Notes: generated by a model from the letters alone, not told the origin. A stretch of DNA of 64,000 nucleotides from Sistotremastrum niveocremeum HHB9708 (GCA_001630475.1 KV419396.1:917565-981564); one strand, 5' to 3'; shown: positions 49,338 to 61,768, counted from the stretch's first letter. A program made the numbers and translations.

Positions 49338-50785
49338 TCAGAATTCCAGCTTTGGTCCGGCTCTAGAAACTTCAGGAAAATCAGCACACGACCAAGTTCT
49401 ACGAATGCAAAGCTGACCTTTATTGTTTGCTCTTGCCTCGCTCATCAGTTTGTTGATGTACTGATCAAACATTTCAACATATGGCCGCAGAGAAGTCTTC
49501 TGCCAGTCTTCATCCCAATCGTCAGGCTGGCTGTATTCGGCACACAAAGAAACTCACCAGAATGATGTTCTCCCTCGACTAATGTAGGGTCGTTCAACTC
49601 TTCAAGCAGCTGGCCGAGAGTAGGCACAGTTTCCGGGTTAAACTCCTTGACGTGTTGTGGATCAACTGGTATACATATCCTCCCAGTTCCAGGATGGACG
49701 CAGAATGGCGCTTTCAGCAAATGGTTGCGATGCTTGGAAACCTCGGCGTCTAGTCTGGGGTACAGGTACTGCAGGATGACATCTTCCAAGGCAGCTCGTA
49801 GAAGGGCCTAGAACATGATCAGTCTCGCCTGATGCTGATTATTCGAAGTCTTTTACCGCTTGCTTGCCACCGCTCTGTTCCACCTTCTTGAGCTGCCGTC
49901 GACAATCCTCCCATTTCTTGGATGAGCTCCTCCCTGGATCCTCTTCCCACTGTTCGCGTAGAGTGGACTGAACACCTTTGTCGGGTATCAGTTCCAGCAA
50001 GGTTCTCCAACCGTCCTCGTGCTGGAAGCACTCCTGGTCCTCCAGAACGAGTTCGCTGAAGACGCCGCTGACTCTTCCCACTGCGCCTTCCAAAGCAGGA
50101 TGTAAGGACCGCGATGCAGGCATCCGCACATTGACTTTCTTATGCATCTCTTTACCTCCCTTTACAACCTCGAGCCAACCCATAATAGCCTTTCGTTGCT
50201 CGTCCGTTAATGTCATTGCTTCCTGGTCAGATACCCAGCAATGAATTCCACGACGACCTGAGTAGACCCATAGAAGATGTTTGAATCCAAACTGATCACG
50301 TAGAGCCGTGTCGAGGACGATGACTGCGCTGCTTATGAAGCCCCAACACCGTTTGCAGATCCCTTTTCCGGAGCAGCATGTACGCACGGAATCGTAGTCC
50401 GTCATATCGATATCAAACACCAGTTCTCGTTGTTGAGGCACAAATGCAGTTGGCCGAACTGTTTTCTTGTCTCGAGGCTAGCACAATGTCAGATGCGATC
50501 GACGATTGAGAGTGACCTTCGTACCTTGGCACTGTAAATCGCCCCGATCTCAAACCGACTTGGGTTCAATTTGACGATTTGCTTCTTCAAGTCATCCATT
50601 GTGTCAAATGAATGATATCGCAGATATACATCCCCGGGAAGCGTGAACGCGAATTCGCGATTGCTGAACAGCTTGGAGGGAGCTTGGCCCTGGTTCAGCC
50701 ATTGGAACAGAGATTTGAATGGATATAGTCGTCTGTAGAATGCGAGCATCAGCTCAGGCGAGGTGGATTCAAATTCAGGCTGCAT
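49338..50785 (-). CDS. PRI1: DNA primase catalytic (small) subunit PRI1
   Basis: Synthesises RNA primers in the polymerase alpha-primase complex. It starts MQPEFESTSPELMLAFYRRL and has REFAFTLPGDVYLRYHSF. The metal-binding triad region is LVFDIDMTDYDSVRTCC (DxD). The zinc motif is CCSGKGICKRCW. Then come LLWVYSGRRGIHCWVSDQEA and PFCVHPGTGRICIPVDP, all conserved. The C-terminus: an intron with branch-like CTGAT ending TCTAGAG gives NNKAGPKLEF and the stop at 49338. Without it a longer, unrelated tail is read, so this form is favoured. About four introns. Its promoter carries ACGCGT and CACGTG elements shared with RNR2. Confidence 0.95.
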
Positions 50786-50808
50786 TGGATGAGGACAGCT
50801 GGTAGGTG

Positions 50809-50887
50809 ACGCGTGTTGAAAAGGTTGAGGACGCGAGCAAGCCGTAGAAACGCGAGCGCGTAAGAGAGGAGAGAACGATCACGTGCT
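50809..50887. promoter_or_regulatory. ACGCGT/ACGCGAG and CACGTG elements between PRI1 and the BTB gene
   Basis: ACGCGT (50809-50814, 24 bp from the PRI1 start), ACGCGAG (50831-50837 and 50850-50856) and GATCACGTGCT (50877-50887) lie in the 128-bp divergent promoter. ACGCGT is the consensus MCB site of fungal MBF, which drives S-phase genes. The 11-mer is identical to one upstream of RNR2. Confidence 0.6.
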
Positions 50888-50913
50888 ACTAGTAACCCTT
50901 CCTCAGGTCTCCC

Positions 50914-53134
50914 ATGTCTGCGACGTCGAGCTCAACGCTCTCAACGTCGCCTAGCCGCCCATTACCATTGTCAAGACCTCAATGGCCGTGGTTGCCTCAC
51001 AGCCATCTCAACCATTCGTCATCTTCGTCCAGCCTTCCTCGCACAGGAACCCCGTCTGATCATATGCCAGCTGGATCTGGCAGTTCTTCTACAGTGCACA
51101 ACGCTCCGCGACGCAATTCAGCGCTCACACCCACTCCTTTAGCTTCTATACAGACGCAGGAAACGTCTAACACAAAGGAATGGGCATTCACTGCTTTCGA
51201 ATGGACTGTACGCAATGCAAGCGCTTTGGACAGTTGGCTTCAAGGCTCGCCAACCGCGTCAGAGGAAACCACAGAAGAAACCACAGTGTCTCGAGAGTCG
51301 TTTGAATTCTTGAGAGAATCTCCCATTATAGGCGACGGCAAATTCAAACTCGAGATAGGTCAGTGCATTTCGTAATCGATCCAGATTATTCAACGAGTAG
51401 ACTGTCTGCTTGTTCGGCCAGCGACCTCACCTTCTGAAACAACTCAAGACGAAACATCTGAGCCGAGGCCAGAAGGCGATGGACTACCCCTCCAAAACTC
51501 CCTGTCACTTTATATCACTTCACTTATGGTCGATTTCGCTCACGGCGACTATGAGCACTCTGCCTCTGTGATGGTTGCAATCAAATGCCCCGATGACCGT
51601 TCAGGAGAGCGGGGCTCTCGGTCCGAATGGCTTTGGGAGCTCTGGGCTCACGATTTTCTGTTCAGAAGGGAGAGCGAATTCTGGCATTGCGAATTGCCTA
51701 GTATCTCCACGCTCTTGCAAAATCCTCGAATCGCAAGCAACGACTCGTTCGTGCTCTGCATCCAAATACATACCCCAAACGGCCCCATCTTCCCATTGCA
51801 ACCGTCGGCTTATTATGTGCCTCGCGAACTGCTCGAAGGCCTCGAAGCAAGCTTGGATAATCCCAACACTGGCGATGTGATGTTCGTTTGTTTGGAACGG
51901 GTGTCTCAATCCCCGGGTAGCCCCTCTCTATCGACTGCATCACAGCATTCGACTTTCTTTTCTCCTAAATCCGTTTACAGATCGACTCGTGAATATTCTG
52001 CTCGCAAACGTGTCATTTGGGCACATGCCGACATCTTAATCCAACGCTCCGAATATTTTGCTACGATGCTCTCTTCCTCATTTGCGGAGTCAGCCACTGG
52101 CCCAACCGGGCGAAAGATTTATACGATCGTTGTGGAGGAGGCTGACTTCATTACTGTCTACTGGTTACTGAAATGGGTATATGGAAACTGGTTGTTGTTT
52201 CAACCTGATGATGATCCTCGAATCGCGGTGGACGGGCTGGGAGCTGGATGGAGCACGAAATGGCTTCATGATCGTGGCGGAGAATGGGACTGGAAAGTCC
52301 TTGGGCCCAATGAACATGCAACGGATGGCAGTAGAACTAGTCGAGAAGACGACGGTCCTGCGCTGAGCATTCATAGCGCAGACAGCTCAGGGTCCGTCCA
52401 TGCCAATGATCTGTCAAACAGCGCTGCCAGCAGTAAATCCAAAACTGCAACACGACCCTCCTCAGGCATCTTGCTCTCAGCCTTGCCTACTCCCTCCTCA
52501 CGCTTCGTCGGTAGAATAAGCTCGTCTACGACCACTACCTCATTGTCCCGAGGGCCATCCAGTCAATCCACTCCTCCACCTCCCCGCCGTTCGCCTTCCG
52601 CTCCATCCAAGTCATCCTCGGGCTCCACGACCGACACTAAGACGCCGCCTGTCTCGATAGCCTCCAGTGGGCGCTCCCACTTTCCGATTTCCCCCCGCCA
52701 ATCCCGACATACTCTGTTCCCTCCTACAGCCCCTGATCCTCATTCTCATCCTATTAGACCCCCACCACCCGCTTCTGCGTTATCCGTCTACCAGATTGCT
52801 CACCGATATAGCCTAGTGGCCCTGCAACATCTTGCACTGGAACACATTATTTCAAACTTGACTGTTGAGAACAGTTTCCCGTTGCTTTTAGCTTCTCGAC
52901 TATGGGACGATCTACATGGTCTCGTGGAGGTGAGAATGATCCCTCTCCCCAATATTTTGCTTATTCAATGACCTCCAGGATTACGTTGTCGAGTCTTGGG
53001 ATGGGGTATCGCGTTCACCAGAGTTTGATCGATGTTGTATTGAAGTAGCTGCGGGAGAATGGGGACCCGAAGGTGGTAGAACCCTTGCTGCTCTATTCCG
53101 CCGCCTACAATCTCCGTCTTTCCCTCGTCCGTAA
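50914..53134 (+). CDS. BTB/POZ-domain protein with an N-terminal MATH-like region and a disordered insert
   Basis: The N-terminus (1 to about 85) is a Ser/Pro-rich disordered tail. A fold with KEWAFTAFEWTVRNASALDS and LYITSLMVDFAHGDYEHSAS follows and resembles fungal MATH-like regions. The BTB core: VIWAHADILIQRSEYFATML, then YTIVVEEADFITVYWLLKWV. A low-complexity insert of about 190 residues (52320-52760) splits the BTB from ALSVYQIAHRYSLVALQHLA and the helical end EDYVVESWDGVSRSPEFDRC. The last exon (52979..53134) keeps frame. Such proteins can be CUL3 adaptors, but that is inference. Divergent from PRI1 across 128 bp. Confidence 0.82.
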
Positions 53135-53546
53135 GGATTTCTTCAAAGTACTGTAGTATCACCAGGGTTATCACCACCCTTGCATTTGTTCTATTCAGAT
53201 TTGACGAAAAATTCAGGGGGATACTGTTTGACGTGTCCTTTGGTCATTGCCGGACTCGGCAGGTTGGCAGGGAAGGGGGCTCCGAACTCCGACGGCGACT
53301 TGCTTCCGCTCCCCTTGCACAAGTTGCCATGCAAGCTGCAGCGACCGCTGCGCCTGGTCTTGACGATGCTGTTCTCGCTGCTGCCCTCTTGTCTGGACCT
53401 GAATGCACTGGCTGAGTTGATTCGGAGTTCTGAGCTGGACGACGGGTACAACATACTGACGGAGTCCGGAACACCTCTTTCTTCATTCCCCCCATCTTCC
53501 TCACCAGTTTGAACGTAGCTTCGGCTGGTGTGAGCTCAGTGTTCCT
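53135..53546. other. GC-rich intergenic stretch, unassigned
   Basis: This stretch has open frames on both strands (for example plus 53180-53512 and minus 53191-53454), but none shows a domain or splice logic, and they contradict one another. It may be the outer part of the adjacent repeat; the second copy leaves the window before this can be compared. Confidence 0.35.
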
Positions 53547-54128
53547 CGGAGCACAACCAGCAAAGGGTTGCGCCCCGCGCCCAAATAATGGCATGGACCC
53601 TCGATGGCCCTAACTCCCGTTGCTGGCGAGACTGTGCGAAGTTGGGTCCCTCCACCTGACGTTTCGGGTTTGTGTGGCGAGTACGCCACGCAATCGAAGG
53701 GAGCCGATGCTGCGAGTACCCTCGGACCAGAGATGGACCGTAAGCTGTACTGCACCACAGTTGGGGACAAAAGGCTGCGACACTGGGATGGATTCCCACT
53801 GGACTCGGGGCTCTCTGAGCCACGCTGCAACCGTCCAGCGCGTCGATGGATTCGGGACTCTTTGAGTCACGCTGCAACTGTCCACAGCCTACACGCCGTG
53901 ACACCAAGCCTCAGCAAACCGAAGTCACGGGTGTCGGTACGCTCTCGATTTCTGTCTGAATCCTGACTCTCTGACCGTACCATTAGCATCACCATTAATC
54001 TTGGATTCGCATTTCGTCCCCTCCTTCGATTGGCCAAGGCCATGCAAGAGCCGGGTCAGGAGGGACCCCGTGTTTCCTCCCACTCGGCCAAGTCATGCGA
54101 TGGGAGGTTCTGCTCTTTCGATAAGTCC
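53547..54128 (+). repeat. Dispersed repeat, copy 1
   Basis: About 582 bp that match, in inverted orientation, 63422-64000 with many point differences and small indels. The right boundary is sharp after CGATAAGTCC (54128). The left boundary is unknown because copy 2 runs off the window. It contains two 37-bp imperfect tandem units (53801-53837 and 53848-53884), each with a GGGCTCTCTGAGCC-like palindrome. No coding frame is conserved between copies, so it is probably a non-autonomous or LTR-type element fragment. Confidence 0.8.
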
Positions 54129-54631
54129 TCTCTATGTCCTATCGTCTCGGTCTGCTGATATCTGGATCTTCAGGGTTACTTGTTCAGGAGCTGCTGCCCG
54201 CTCAATGTCTGCTCCTCAGCTGAACCCTGGCAATGAATGCTCTTGCCATTGACGAAGCCATGCCATTCGCAAATCGCACTCCGTCATGTCAATAAAGATA
54301 GCCTGTACGTACCACCTTCCATGAATTTGCACTGATTGCCCACAGTCGGCTCTAAGTTCCTTTCTTCCGGTCCTTTGATTCGGGAGTTACTTTCGTCTGA
54401 CGTGGGAGTGATCGATATCGTCCATCGATGAATTTTTGAGCATGAATCCCAATATCAGTCTGACATTCTAATGACTTCATAGAGATACAAGAAGATGGCG
54501 CTTGTACAACAGATTCGTGTAGGCTACAGGTACATAACCGACTGCTTTGGCGGCAGGAATAGACAATGAAAGGGAAAGTGAACTGATGCAAAACAACACA
54601 TTGAAGTGATAGAATGCGACAAGATCGACCG
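54129..54631. other. Gene-free region between the repeat and the REX3-like gene
   Basis: These 503 bases include the 3' region of the exonuclease gene. A minus-strand open frame at 54352-54795 partly overlaps the real C-terminal exon in another frame and is rejected. Confidence 0.4.
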
Positions 54632-56469
54632 TCATGGATCAACGGTGCCGTTCGTATTCGAACTGGACTGTGACACTGGTAGACGAGCTGTTTTGGTGTT
54701 CGCAAGGTACCATCGCACCAAGTCCAGTGTCGCGCGAGCATCCTCCAATGAAGAATGTCCGCTGGTCCCTCCGCCGGCCTGAATGCTTTGGCCAAGCTTT
54801 TCGGATACTCTGCATCAAAGGTTCAGTTTAGCATAGATGCTCATACATATTGACTCACAGTGCACGTAGTGCCCGCCTGTAAGGCAGGCCGGCATGATGG
54901 GGAAATAGTTCAACAGTGTCAACACATCTGGGGTGTATCATTCGTAACGTCTTGAGATCATTCTCGAGCGCATGCCCAATCACGATAGTAGATGGCCCGA
55001 TGTAAGACTGTAGCGCTTTTCTGACCGAAACCAGGTTCAGTCTTGCTTCATCTAAACTGGTGATCCCCGAAAAGCGTGTGTTGAAATCTCTGAGATGCAA
55101 GTTAATTTGGGATCTGAAACAGGGCCGAAATTCGAAACGCACAACACGGAAACCCCTTCGTCCATTCTAACGAGTTCATCAAAAACCTCTTTTCCGTCCC
55201 CGTCGACAATGGAAACTCGAGCAACGCGCATTCCCCCTGTTGTGTATATCATCTCACAATCGAGAGCGACCACATCAAGGACCGATGCGCTCAAACTTTC
55301 CGTGTATGAGAACGCATGCCGAGCGTGCAGATCTGCGACCTCATTTTCGTAAAAGACGTGCACGCCAATATCGCAGCCCGTAGAGCCCAGCGGTTGTGAG
55401 CAACAACTCCAAATCTTCTGCTTCTCCCCCATAGACTTGTCAAAGACTTGTCTTCCCCAGTGAGCAACGCATGTTTCTGGTCCATGCTCGAGCCTTTTTA
55501 CAAGGAAGGCCTTTTGGCATCGATCACACTTGGGATACACCTTTCCTTCTAACGAAGGCTGTACACCGCCTGGCGAGCTTGGAGGGTCCAGAACATATCC
55601 TAGCTCAAGCTGCTTCTCCTTGGACAGAATCAAGCTTTCCAAGTCGGAGCTCTGAACCCGAGGGTACTTGATTGATTTGGGAGCCTTGGACTCCAGTACT
55701 CGTTTTGCGATCTCGGCCTCCGTACCGACAGAGGGATGGGATATGGAGTCGGGTTTGGGTCTCTTCTTAACCCTGGCAACGCAGCTGATCATGGCCTAGG
55801 ATATACCAAATCAACAGAACCGGAATGGAGATCGAAAGAAGGCGGACCGTTCTGTAAGTAATCTTGACAGATTGACTGTAGACCTCTTCTTCTTGAGCCA
55901 ACGAATGTGCCCTTGCCAAGTCCGGATGATTTGGAAGAAGCTCAGAATATAATTCAGAGAAATGCTTCCATAGCGTGCTCAGCATTGTCTTCAAAGAAGT
56001 GTTAAGAGCATGGTAGTAGGCAAGACGTGCGTTTTACGGACCTGCCGCAGCGGTACGGCAATTTTAGATGCCGCAGGGCTGATACGGAGCAACGGGGCAC
56101 CAGTCTAAATGTCTTGAGACTTTATGAACTGATTGCGAAAGAAGCATATCCAAGACACACTGGAGTAGTAGCCGCTTGTGGCACTGTGGTACGCACGCGA
56201 CCCTGAGCAGAAATTGTTTTTGCTACTTTCTTAGGAGGTTCCAATGCCAGCGACGAGCTAGGGCTTGAGGCGGATACATCTCCCAAAGTCCTTTTCGCAG
56301 GAACCAAGTGTTCTGAGGAGGTCGAAGCGGCGGCGGGCTGGACGATCTTAGGAAATTGCAGTTGCGGAACTAGATGAGTATCTTCATGAGAGAAGGGACA
56401 TGGATTACGGGAGCAAGAGGGCTTTTCAGGACATTTGACCGAGCGAAACAGACCAAGGACCGAGAACAT
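54632..56469 (-). CDS. DEDDh RNA exonuclease (REX3/REXO1-like) with an N-terminal zinc finger
   Basis: A 3'-5' RNA exonuclease of the Rex family (yeast Rex3 trims RNase MRP RNA). The N-terminal CCCH finger is KCPEKPSCSRNPCPFSHED, after MFSVLGLFRSV. Middle: KVYPKCDRCQKAFLVKRLEH, and CSQPLGSTGCDIGVHVF, which may bind zinc. Catalytic motifs: Exo I VVALDCEMIYTTGG (Asp, Glu), Exo II VIGHALENDLKTLRMIHPRC (Asp), Exo III GHSSLEDARATLDLVRWYL (His, Asp), the last on the final exon after splicing. The active site is complete. Start at 56469 places the CCCH finger first. It is divergent from LAG1 across 154 bp. Confidence 0.9.
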
Positions 56470-56623
56470 GAACCTCGTTGTCGTCGTCGGCCACGATGAG
56501 CGCGACTCGACTCAACGCTCGGTAATTTCCGGCGACGCGAAGCCCGAGCGTCTAAATTTCGCTCTTATAAAGTTTCAACCGCGATCGGGTTTGCTCGCTT
56601 ACCGCCTCCTCAACTCCTACAAC

Positions 56624-58439
56624 ATGTCTGAGCCAAAATCGCTCAAGGCTCGACCACGAGCGTCGTCGCTGAAGCAGCTCGAGTAAGCTATCTTAATACC
56701 GGTTGTAATGTTATTTGAATTCTGAACCCAGGGGAGACCCTGCCCATCATTTGGCGGGCTCGTTCGTTCCACAGACGTAAGGCTTTGAACCGCGGTATCT
56801 TCATTCTGGAAGCAAATTGGCTGATTTCTGCCAAATTCAGTCCGCTGGAATCTGCACCTCTTTCAAAGAGAAAGTCTACTACAGGACAGGCAGGTATCGA
56901 TGAGGCTCAGTCACAGGGATTCTGGAGCAACATACGGAGTATGCAGTGGATGCGCGTACCTAGTGAGTCGCATGCTGCTCTGAGAGCCTTTTATTCTCAT
57001 CTCTCTCAGCTTCTTCCCTTAAACTTCTTGCTATACCCGCCGTTTTATATGTGAATTGGCAAATCCTGGCCCCGGCGCTCCCCAACCCATTCGCATCCGT
57101 CCTGTTTATCTCCCACAAAATCCCTGGAACACCCACTGAAAAGCCGCTCTACCAGAAAGGTTATAACGTATGACCTTCATCGTTCGAGCGCACCCAAACT
57201 CTGAGCTTTACTTGACTTGCAGGATATTCCATTCGTTCTCTACTACATTATCATGTGGTCTTTCGTTCGACAAGTTCTCGTTCTTTACATTTTCCGTCCA
57301 TTCGCTCAATGGTGGGGAATACCGGACGGAAAGCTGGATCGATACGGGGAGCAGGGATATGCGCTTCTCTACTTTGGGTTTTCGGGATCATGGGGTCTGG
57401 TGAGCAATCTTTGGGCACCCGGCTTGACTTGCCCCTAACATCGCGTAGAAAATCATGTCCGAGCTTCCTACCTGGTATTACAACACGAAAGCTTTCTGGA
57501 TCGGTGCGTTCTTGTTCTCGATCCCTTGCCCGTACGGTTTTGTCAATTGTCTTGCCCAGGGTATCCTCATTGGGAGATGATTGCTGAACTCAAATGGTTC
57601 TATCTTCTTCAGATGGCATACTGGATGCAACAATTGCTGGTGCTGGCTTTGCGGCTCGAGAAACCGCGAAAGGATTATAACGAGCTAGTGATTCATCACA
57701 TAGTGACTTTGTGGCTTGTTTGGTATGCTGTTTCTTTCGGGTGCTGGCGTGACATCAGCTGACACCTTCAAGTTGGAGTTATCTGGTCAACCTGACCTAC
57801 ATAGGCAATGCCATTTTCGTCAGCATGGACATTCCGGATGCATTCCTTGCGGTATGATAGCCAGTCACCTGACTTCAAATTTGGCTGATTTGCTTGCTCT
57901 GCAGATTACAAAACTCTTAAATTATATGCAACTCGAGAACTTCAAAAATGTTATGTTTGTCATCTTTGTTGGCATGTGGAGGTCGGTGCCTTAGTGAATG
58001 AATCCTAGCTGCTGATCACTCACAGATCTTTGAAAGTTATTTCCGCCATTGGCTGAATCTCCTGATGATCAAATCAGTATGGGATGAATTCCATTTAATG
58101 CCGTGAGTACACCGTCTGTGCTTTGTCTGGCCCGTAGGAACTAACGTAGTCCTGTTTAGTGAAACTTCCAAACAATGGAATCCGCCTACAGGTGCCTGGA
58201 TGGTTTGGTGGATGCAGTATCAGGTCCTTGTCCCTATCGTTCTTCTTCAGCTTGTTCAGCTTTTCTGGTATTTCCTCATTTGGAGAATCTTGTATCGGTG
58301 AGTTAGTTTCTTGTAGTAGGGACGAACATTGCTGACGCGTTGTGATTTCATCAGGGCGGTTTTCCAATCCACATTAGTAGATGACGAACGCTCCGATGAT
58401 GAAGATGAACCTGTTGAGAAAGCAGGGAAGAAAGAGTAG
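56624..58439 (+). CDS. LAG1: Ceramide synthase (LAG1/LAC1, TLC domain)
   Basis: N-acylates sphingoid bases in the ER. It starts MSEPKSLKARPRASSLKQLE. A lumenal/TM region ends QWMRVPISYVNWQILAPALP. The TLC domain is assembled over introns: YYNTKAFWIGYPHWEMIAEL, KWFYLLQMAYWMQQLLVLAL, the Lag1p motif YNELVIHHIVTLWLVGVIWS with the catalytic His pair, then FVSMDIPDAFLAITKLLNYM. The C-terminus has acidic ERSDDEDEPVEKAGKKE, a CK2-type tail and a Lys-rich end. The Lag1p motif is intact. About nine introns. The gene converges on AP-1 sigma, with only 102 bp between stops. Confidence 0.94.
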
Positions 58440-58541
58440 GATATCACGGTTAATATAGGGAGGGAGACAGGGCCTTCTGTCGAATATAGTACAACAGTCT
58501 ACGAAGATAGTATTGATACCCATACATGTAGACCATACAGC

Positions 58542-59280
58542 TCATAGTGCTCGTGATCCTAGACGACCCAGAACGTCTTCACTATTTTCAGTTTCCTCTA
58601 TCGAATCCGACTGTGCAACCTGCGTAGCAACAAGGTCAGAAGGGTCGCTCAGTTATCGAAATTGATACCTACAACTCGCAGGACAGATTTCTTTGAGGAC
58701 TCTTGCATTTCTCCAGAGATGATAAGCTCATCAAGGATCTAGCGAAGCACAATAAGCTGAGTGGACACGGAATGTCCGTACACTTACCGCGTATGCTTTC
58801 TGGAAGTTGAAGATACTGCAGGAATGGACACTTGAATAAGAGGGAACAACAGCGAGGACATATCGACGCACAGATCCAACTCGCAGACCTGGAAATCATG
58901 TCAGCTCATCTAGTGTTGGACAAGACGCGCACCGCACATTTCCAAAGTATCGATCCAGAACCTCCACATATCGGTGAATAATCTCCAGAGTTACAAGCTC
59001 ATTATCTCCCGCGCCAATCCCACAGACGAAAAAGAGTGATGCATAGCGTCGATAGACCACCTTCGTATCTTTATATTCTAGGAAATTGCACATACGCGTG
59101 CGTCTTGCTAAGACGAGCTGGGTAACATCCTTGATGATCTTGGACTTTGTCTTCGGAGGCAAAGTCGTGAACCATTTTGCGAGACGAACTTTGCCTATAG
59201 GGCCTCGTGAGCTGACGGCGACAGTAATATAACGGTTGTTCAGTACCCTGTCGGGAAACAAGTAGAACGTATTCAATCAT
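58542..59280 (-). CDS. APS1: AP-1 clathrin adaptor complex, sigma subunit
   Basis: The small subunit of the trans-Golgi/endosomal AP-1 adaptor. Exon 1 gives [12 protein letters not shown]; after the intron it continues [20 protein letters not shown]. Then come [80 protein letters not shown] and [20 protein letters not shown]. The terminus is [12 protein letters not shown]. Start at 59280 is fixed by the conserved [12 protein letters not shown]. The internal introns use clean GT-AG pairs. The family call over AP-2/AP-3 sigma rests on the [13 protein letters not shown] wording. Confidence 0.96.
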
Positions 59281-59576
59281 CGTTGAGGGGAAGGTTCGGC
59301 AAGTTATCCGATATCACCGAATACAGGTTTTCCGAAGTCAGGAAGAGAATTCTGCAGAAATATATTTTCCTACATTGAGAGGAACGAGGCAGTAGCTGTA
59401 TATTGAGCACATTGATAGTAGGGATTGCTTATATTAGAGGCTATGTGCATACTTCAGCCAATAGGTGTCTGCGCTCGGAGACTGGTGGTTTCGTGTCAAT
59501 CGGCTCGATTCATTGAAAGCGACAGGGTGATGTCTCGCTTCCATATGTAGAAAAATGCATCTTTACGTCTCTACTA

Positions 59577-61768
59577 TCACCCATATCTTGCTGGCCCGCC
59601 GGACTCAGCGAACCAGTCATCTTTTCTCATGGCTTCAGTAGAAGAAATGTTGATGATCGTCGATTTGCTTTGCGAGTCTGAAAGTGATCCTTAAGCGACT
59701 CAAATCTAACTTCACGATAGACAACTCACAGCTTTCTAGCGCTTCGACGCCATTCTCTCTGCCGATCCCGCTAGCTTTCATGCCGCCCCTGCAGTTTCAC
59801 TCAATACAAGAGGTCAACGCACAAAGGGAGTCGCTTACCACGGGGAACTAGGATCATTTCTATGGTGTGTGTTCACCCACACGAGTCCTGCTTGGATGGC
59901 AGCGGATGCCCAATGCGCCTTGGCAATATCGGAAGTCCAAACGCTAGCACCCAGACCATACTTGCAGTCGTTTGCCAGCTGGATCCCCACATTGTCGCTC
60001 TGCGGGACGTTACGCGTTCGGTCAGAGAATCAGACAATAGTGGGGGGATTGACTCCATACCCTGAATCTCTGCAAGACGACGACCGGCCCGAATACTTCT
60101 TCCGTCCAGAGTTCATCGTTCAAACTCACGTCGGAGATCACGGTAGGGGGATAAAAGCTTCCCTTTGACAGTTCAAATCCATCAAGCGGGGATGGTCCTT
60201 GCATTGGTGATCCGCCCACCAAAACCGTTCCTTTAGTTCGGCTGACCATGGAGTGAATGCGATCCAAATGCCGTGTAGAGATCACTGTGCCCATTGAAGA
60301 GAGAGGATTCATCGCTGGAAAAAATGGGCTCGAGGGGGACTTTTCTGGCTGACAAGAAATTGTACTTACGGTTGCCTATGCGCCTCGTGATGCTGGCTAC
60401 TTTGATAAGGAATTGCTCTACGAACTGATCGTAGATCTCGTCTTGTATTATAATCCGAGTACCCGAAACACAAGTTTGCCCTGAGGCAACGAAGCTAGCG
60501 AACGCTGTCCCATTGACGGCGGATGGAATGTCCGCGTCATTAAACACGACAACGGGTGCCTCGAGAATGATCGAACATAGTTCGAAGGATCGCTGAGAGG
60601 ATAACACACCTTTCCACCCAGTTCCGCTGTGAAAGAAGATAGATTTGCACCGACCAGGCTCCCGATCCGCTTGCCCGTTGCGGTGCCCGCCTTGAATGAA
60701 CTTTAGATGATGGCAGAAAATCGCTCATCATGGGCGTACCGTGATATCAACTTTCTTCACTCTGGGATCAGATACCAAAGCCTCGCCAATCTTCGACCCA
60801 AAGCCCGGAAGTACAGACAAAACGCCTTCGGGTACTGCAGACTCATCAGGTGTTATACCGATACGGGAATATCATGACGGACCTCCTGCTTCCACTGCCA
60901 TTTCCGCAAATTCCAGGACACTGATAGGTGCAAGCTGAGAATTTATCAAATAGGGAAAACGAAGCAAAGAAAGCCACTTACCTCAGAAGGTTTAACAATC
61001 ACACTATTTCCAGCAGCTAGCGCAGGTGCGATCTTTTTGACCGCAATAAGGAGCGGATGGTTGAAAGGCTGAAGTAGGGGATTAAAATCTGTTTGACCTG
61101 AGGCATAGAACGAAAGTACAGTACAGTGATTTGGGCGACGACTCCAAGGGGAACCCTAGAGACGAAATTATGGATTGGTCCGCTGGTGGGAGCAACGAAA
61201 GCGGTCTGCGTCCTGATGAGAGCTGAATAATAATCTCTGCACATCTTCAGTCCATGTTTCATTGTAAGTGACGGGCCATTGAGGACTCACAGCCATTCCG
61301 GCAAGCGACCCAATTGGGTTTTCATTTCTCTTATCGTCCGACCTGTTTGAAGAGACTCTATCTCAGCGATATGGGGAACTTGCTCCTCAAGCGATCGTGC
61401 CAGCCGACTGAGCACTGTCGAACGATGTTTGGCGGGAGCAGACGACCAAACGCCAGATAAGAACGTCTGCTCTGCTTGAGAAATGCACTCGACGACGTCT
61501 TGCTGTGTAGCAGACACTACGGACGCAACGACAGTGCCATCTGCTGGATTATTAATTTGTAGCCTATAGACAGGCTGTCATCTCATCGATCTTGGAACAT
61601 ATAAAATGTATTGGGAGGCGTACGTTTCGGGTTCCTCAGATGACTTTTGGGCATTTGGTGGCCGAAGAAAGTGTGGCTTGTATACGCTTCTCTAATGAAC
61701 GTGTCAACAATAATGTATCTTGAGACATACATGAGACTTACGATGTGCGCTATAGCAGTCCTGCGCAT
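59577..61768 (-). CDS. Aldehyde dehydrogenase (NAD(P)+-dependent)
   Basis: Oxidises aldehydes to acids. The first coding exon (61742..61768) is 27 nt, MRRTAIAHI. It joins RSVYKPHFLRPPNAQKSSEE and then PETLQINNPADGTVVASVVS. Core: RVPLGVVAQIT, KKIAPALAAGNSVIVKPSEL, the cofactor loop through GTATGKRIGS, SFTAELGGK (catalytic Glu region), FASFVASGQTCVSGTRI (catalytic Cys), WTEEVFGPVVVL, NTHHRNDPSSPWGGMKASGI and GRENGVEALES, then after a final intron SQSKSTIINIS. Intact active site. The residues before the NAD core have no evident presequence, so it is probably cytosolic. Divergent from FEX with an 87-bp gap. About ten introns. Confidence 0.92.

Noticed and set aside
53180-53512. Overlapping GC-rich open frames on both strands
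   Set aside because: Frames on opposite strands compete, none shows a domain, and they abut a repeat.
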